Assembly: GCA_023255615.1 (NCBI GenBank)
Contig: JAHFLI010000088.1
Span: forward strand, 1-5,437
Reading direction: 5' to 3'
Length of the DNA: 5,437 nt
Origin: Candidatus Woesearchaeota archaeon
GTDB taxonomy: Archaea > Nanobdellota > Nanobdellia > Woesearchaeales > JACQSR01
Below the pieces are notes generated by a model, which was not told the DNA's origin, did no database searches, and saw only the letters and a list, made by a program, of their open reading frames with translations. This document shows positions 4,974-5,437 of this stretch, in pieces. How positions within the stretch are numbered: the stretch's first letter is position 1; every line of letters starts with the position of its first letter. The translations under genes were made by a program, and so were the position numbers.

Positions 4974-5437
4974 TTCATGGCCTCTTGAATTCCCGTTGTC
5001 CACGCATTCCGAAGTTCAGTAAGAGAAAAAGAAATAGTTCCATTAATAACAAGAGATGAGCCACCGGTGACTCCAAGATCAAATAATTCTACCCCATATC
5101 TTTTCATAATCTGCTCTACTTTAGACAGAGAAGAGGAAGAAACCTCAAAAACAAATCCAGATGATTCAGAAAATAATAATGCATCCATCCGTAATGAGGA
5201 ACGAAGATTAATACGAGCACCAATAGAACCAGATGCGTCTCCTCCAAGAACCATTTCTGCTACTGCCGAAAAAATTCCACCATCAGAGATATCATGACAT
5301 GAGAGAAGATAGCCTTCATTGATACATTCCAGAATTGCATAAATCGCCGCTTGTTCTTTCTTAAAATCAATCTGCGGGATATTCTTTCCGAGATAACCTT
5401 GTAGATCATAATAGACACTTCCACCAAGTTCATCCTT
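4970..5437 (-). CDS. purL: FGAM synthase synthetase subunit, C-terminal part (5' end outside window)
   Basis: ATP-dependent subunit of FGAM synthase (step 4), which uses ammonia delivered by PurQ. Only the last 155 codons are present and the frame is open to the window edge. It begins in ELGGSVYYDL, the loop typical of the C-terminal half of PurL, followed by CHDISDGG (residues 47-54 of this fragment), GIFSAVAEMVLGGDASG, a SES segment (LLFSESSGFVFEV), and GVTGGSSLVI, ending in LRNAWTTGIQEAMK. The C-terminus right after this short domain, with purQ as a separate next gene, shows the small three-subunit type rather than the long fused PurL. PurM shares this fold, but HDISDGG with the adjacent purQ favours PurL. 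Confidence 0.95.
   Translation of the reverse strand, partial: KDELGGSVYYDLQGYLGKNIPQIDFKKEQAAIYAILECINEGYLLSCHDISDGGIFSAVAEMVLGGDASGSIGARINLRSSLRMDALLFSESSGFVFEVSSSSLSKVEQIMKRYGVELFDLGVTGGSSLVINGTISFSLTELRNAWTTGIQEAMK

Noticed and set aside
4974..5003. Extended purQ N-terminus starting at 5003
   Set aside because: The ten extra residues match nothing, while the ATG at 4973 forms the ATGA overlap repeated elsewhere in the operon and has GAGG upstream.

Overview
The window is almost entirely coding. All genes lie on the minus strand and belong to de novo purine (IMP) biosynthesis. Read in the direction of transcription, from high to low coordinates, they are: the C-terminal end of purL, purQ, a double-length purS, a double-domain purE, a long-form purC, an inositol-monophosphatase-family gene, and the first ~416 codons of a purB that runs off the left edge. 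The only gap between genes is 55 bases (1251-1305). I see no RNA genes, mobile elements or CRISPR arrays, and no plus-strand reading frame that looks real.

Organism: the DNA is AT-rich. PurL, PurQ and PurS are separate subunits. The N-terminus of PurB is a winged helix of the kind common in archaea, and purB is preceded by an archaeal-looking BRE/TATA element about 25 bases upstream of an ATG with no Shine-Dalgarno sequence. I infer an archaeon, quite possibly a DPANN/Woesearchaeota-like lineage. The domain call is moderately confident and the phylum call is weak, because the same spacer can also be read as a bacterial -35/-10 pair.

Layout: 4970-5437 purL (step 4, synthetase subunit, 3' end only); 4230-4973 purQ (glutaminase); 3808-4233 purS (bridging subunit, two PurS repeats); 3007-3795 purE (step 6, with a degenerate second PurE domain); 2070-3029 purC (step 7); 1306-2073 IMPase-family phosphatase; 1-1250 purB (step 8 and the AMP branch). 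The junctions purL/purQ, purQ/purS and purC/IMPase are all four-base ATGA overlaps, purE/purC overlap by 23 bases, and purS/purE are 12 bases apart. These six genes therefore look like one translationally coupled transcript. The order of the genes follows the order of the reactions, with purM (step 5) absent from the window.

The most notable feature is purB. An in-frame, uninterrupted ~90-residue winged helix-turn-helix precedes an adenylosuccinate lyase with intact catalytic motifs. Its promoter carries two tandem imperfect copies of an ~18-base element that span the TATA box and the start codon. This suggests an enzyme that also acts as a DNA-binding regulator, perhaps of its own promoter, by analogy with archaeal RbkR (winged helix plus riboflavin kinase) and bacterial BirA. 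PurS and PurE are both internal duplications, so three of the seven proteins have unusual domain architectures.
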